A DNA stretch of 64,000 nt from Fen-1258 sp964449775 (GTDB lineage Bacteria; Bacteroidota; Ignavibacteria; Ignavibacteriales; Melioribacteraceae): positions 97,918 through 161,917 of the forward strand of contig CAYVBQ010000004.1 in NCBI GenBank assembly GCA_964449775.1. Direction: 5' to 3'. Under the pieces are notes generated by a model, which worked only from the letters and a program-made list of their open reading frames with translations, did no database searches and was not told the DNA's origin. Of this stretch, positions 62,495 to 64,000 are shown piece by piece (position 1 is the first letter of the stretch; every line of letters begins with the position of its first letter). The translations under genes and the position numbers were made by a program.

Positions 62495-63424
62495 ATGATA
62501 AAACGCTTTCTCAAAAAATATCCGGTGATAGATTATCTGGCTATTGCTTTCGGTTCGGCAATGATGGCAATCGGCATTGGAGTTTTTTTGGTTGATGCCA
62601 AAGTTGTGCCGGGTGGTGTCAGCGGTCTTGCCATGGCAATTCATTATCTCACCGGATTATCGGTCGGTATGCTTATATGGATTTTCAACATTCCCCTTTT
62701 TTTGTGGGGATTGAAAGAACTGGGTAAACAATTCGGGATGCGCACATTTGTCGGTTTTACTTTGAACTCTCTATTCATCGATCTGTTTCGAGGAGACATT
62801 CCGGGATTTCATTACATCCGTTTTCAAGATTCTGCAACTATTCAAGATCTGTATAAAAACGATTTTCTTTTTTTGATCTTGATCGGCTCTGTGCTTATTG
62901 GCATTGGTCTTGGAATCATTTTCAAATTCAAGGGAACAACCGCAGGCTCTGATATTATCGCTTCTATCATGCATAAGCGGTACGGAATAAAACCGGGACA
63001 GGCTATTATGTTCACGGATTTTTTTGTGATCGCACTCGCGGGAATTATTATCGAAGTCCGAAATCTTTCTCCGGATCGCCCGGCGCTTGTGTTGACTTTC
63101 TATGCGATCTTTCTTCTCTTTATCTCATCACGGTTAATTGATGTTATAATAGATGGATTTGATTACGCTCGCGCCGCCTACATTATCTCCGATAAGTTCG
63201 AAGAAATCTCTGATGCAATAAGGAATGAGCTTGGCAGAGGAATAACAGCAGTGAAAACGCGCGGCGTTTATAAAAATGTGGAAAGAGAAATGTTGATGAC
63301 GGTTGTTCCGCTGCGCGAAGTAACAAAACTGGTGGATGTAGTAAAAGAAGTTGATCCCCACGCCTTCGTGATTATCTACAATGTTCACGAAGTCCTTGGC
63401 GAAGGATTTAGAAGAAGAATATAG
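62495..63424 (+). CDS. YitT-family membrane protein
   Basis: A 309-residue protein: five or six membrane helices (about 10-32, 45-72, 120-145, 160-185, 195-215) forming the YitT/DUF161 unit, with GVFLVDAKVVPGGVSGLAMA near the start and GTTAGSDIIASIMHKRYGIK in the middle, and a cytosolic C-terminal DUF2179 domain (about 225-305, ARAAYIISDKFEEISDAIRN, GRGITAVKTRGVYKN, DPHAFVIIYNVHEVLGEGF). Function unknown; DUF2179 may sense a nucleotide. Confidence 0.92.
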   Translation: MIKRFLKKYPVIDYLAIAFGSAMMAIGIGVFLVDAKVVPGGVSGLAMAIHYLTGLSVGMLIWIFNIPLFLWGLKELGKQFGMRTFVGFTLNSLFIDLFRGDIPGFHYIRFQDSATIQDLYKNDFLFLILIGSVLIGIGLGIIFKFKGTTAGSDIIASIMHKRYGIKPGQAIMFTDFFVIALAGIIIEVRNLSPDRPALVLTFYAIFLLFISSRLIDVIIDGFDYARAAYIISDKFEEISDAIRNELGRGITAVKTRGVYKNVEREMLMTVVPLREVTKLVDVVKEVDPHAFVIIYNVHEVLGEGFRRRI

Positions 63425-63451
63425 TTTTTAGAAAATAGGACAGATGCGCAA

Positions 63452-64000
63452 ATGAACTATCAAAACAATTTTTTGAAACCCGAAGAGATCCGCGCGCTTG
63501 CAAATTCATTTCAGCAAAGCAGAATACTTTTATCAGCAATTGAACTTGGTCTTTTTACAGTACTCGATAAGCATATGCTGCATTCAAAAGATGTTGCACA
63601 GAAGATCAATGCGGATGAGCGTGCAACCGACCGATTGATGAACGCCCTTGTCGCTCTCGGTTTCTTGCGGAAGGTTCGAGGAAAATTTTATAACTCGGAA
63701 AGCGCTTCTCAATATTTAGTTAAAGGCAAACCGGAATTTATGGGCGGACTATTTCACTCGATCGGTTTGTGGAATACATGGAGTTCATTAACTGAATCTG
63801 TAAAAGCGGGAACATCTGCTGCGGAACGGAAACCATCATCAGGAGGATTAGATTGGTTGGAATCGTTCATCGGCGCAATGCATTACCGCGGTGTTAAAGA
63901 AGCGAAGTTAACGGCAATGCTTCTCGAGCTTTCAAATGTGAATCGCATGCTCGATGTAGGTGGCGGTTCGGGAGTATTTGCGATGGAGTTCATCAAAAAA
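63452..64000 (+). CDS. O-methyltransferase-like protein, 5' part
   Basis: Runs off the right edge after 183 codons. MNYQNNFLKPEEIRALANSF opens it; a winged-helix dimerisation domain (about 15-95: LLSAIELGLFTVL, KINADERATDRLMNALVALG, YNSESASQYLV) is followed by the SAM motif I MLDVGGGSGVFAMEF near 173. The arrangement fits the plant-type O-methyltransferase/hydroxyneurosporene methyltransferase family. Substrate unknown. It is 27 bp downstream of the YitT gene. Confidence 0.88.
   Translation, partial: MNYQNNFLKPEEIRALANSFQQSRILLSAIELGLFTVLDKHMLHSKDVAQKINADERATDRLMNALVALGFLRKVRGKFYNSESASQYLVKGKPEFMGGLFHSIGLWNTWSSLTESVKAGTSAAERKPSSGGLDWLESFIGAMHYRGVKEAKLTAMLLELSNVNRMLDVGGGSGVFAMEFIKK

Overview
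The window looks like an ordinary chromosomal stretch from a free-living member of the Bacteroidota/Chlorobiota/Ignavibacteriota assemblage, most likely an Ignavibacteria-type bacterium. The evidence is an NYPNPFNP-type T9SS sorting domain, a TonB-dependent receptor followed by a DUF4249 lipoprotein, DUF5916 and DUF6599 proteins, a Cys-poor TM1266-like regulator, many genes without a clear Shine-Dalgarno and moderately AT-rich DNA. This placement is an inference. No rRNA, tRNA, CRISPR array, prophage or complete insertion sequence was seen.

Layout. 1-8.3 kb: tail of a PCuAC copper chaperone; a minus-strand block with a CpdB/UshA-like nucleotidase and an SPFH / unknown / ribbon-helix-helix operon; a DUF6599-DUF362(Tat) pair; a cold-shock gene; a GAF histidine kinase. 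8.3-17.2 kb: TonB receptor plus DUF4249 lipoprotein, nitroreductase, a catalytic/non-catalytic pair of M16 peptidases, and an alpha/beta hydrolase. 17.2-22.1 kb: a tight operon of an alkyl-DHAP-synthase-like flavoprotein, glycerol-3-phosphate dehydrogenase and an FGGY kinase, visibly more GC-rich than its surroundings. 22.1-29.3 kb: a BASS-like transporter and a complete RND efflux set (adaptor, pump, TolC). 29.4-37.3 kb, minus strand: U32/RlhA-like enzyme, DUF5916 outer-membrane protein, TonB-like protein, ClpB. 37.7-43 kb: MNT-HEPN pair, then mnmE, mnmG, rsmG with two parS-like sites in the mnmE-mnmG gap. 43-50.1 kb: SIR2-like protein, PadR regulator with a palindromic operator, small secreted and outer-membrane proteins, a broken T9SS protein, AlkD, and two tandem DUF2975 genes with their HTH partner. 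50.2-56.7 kb: the arginine cluster argC-argJ-argB-argR-argG-argH behind two ArgR boxes, with argJ broken by a one-base deletion. 56.7-64 kb: M13 peptidase, racemase, ABC exporter, a small unknown protein whose start lies in a palindromic repeat, a YitT protein and the front of a methyltransferase.

The most unusual layer is non-coding. Many intergenic gaps hold short elements with terminal inverted repeats, enclosing degenerate repetitive text of the CGCAAAG, CACGGAT or GACACAAA kind. They come in related and nested copies and sit directly upstream of clpB, the SIR2 gene, argR, mnmE and a hydrolase. At least three elements share the terminal core TCTAAAAACT, two share a TTACGCAG end, and a 130-bp element occurs in opposite orientation at 23 kb and 62 kb. 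In two places a palindromic repeat lies inside a reading frame. All identifications come from reading the sequence; no database search was possible.
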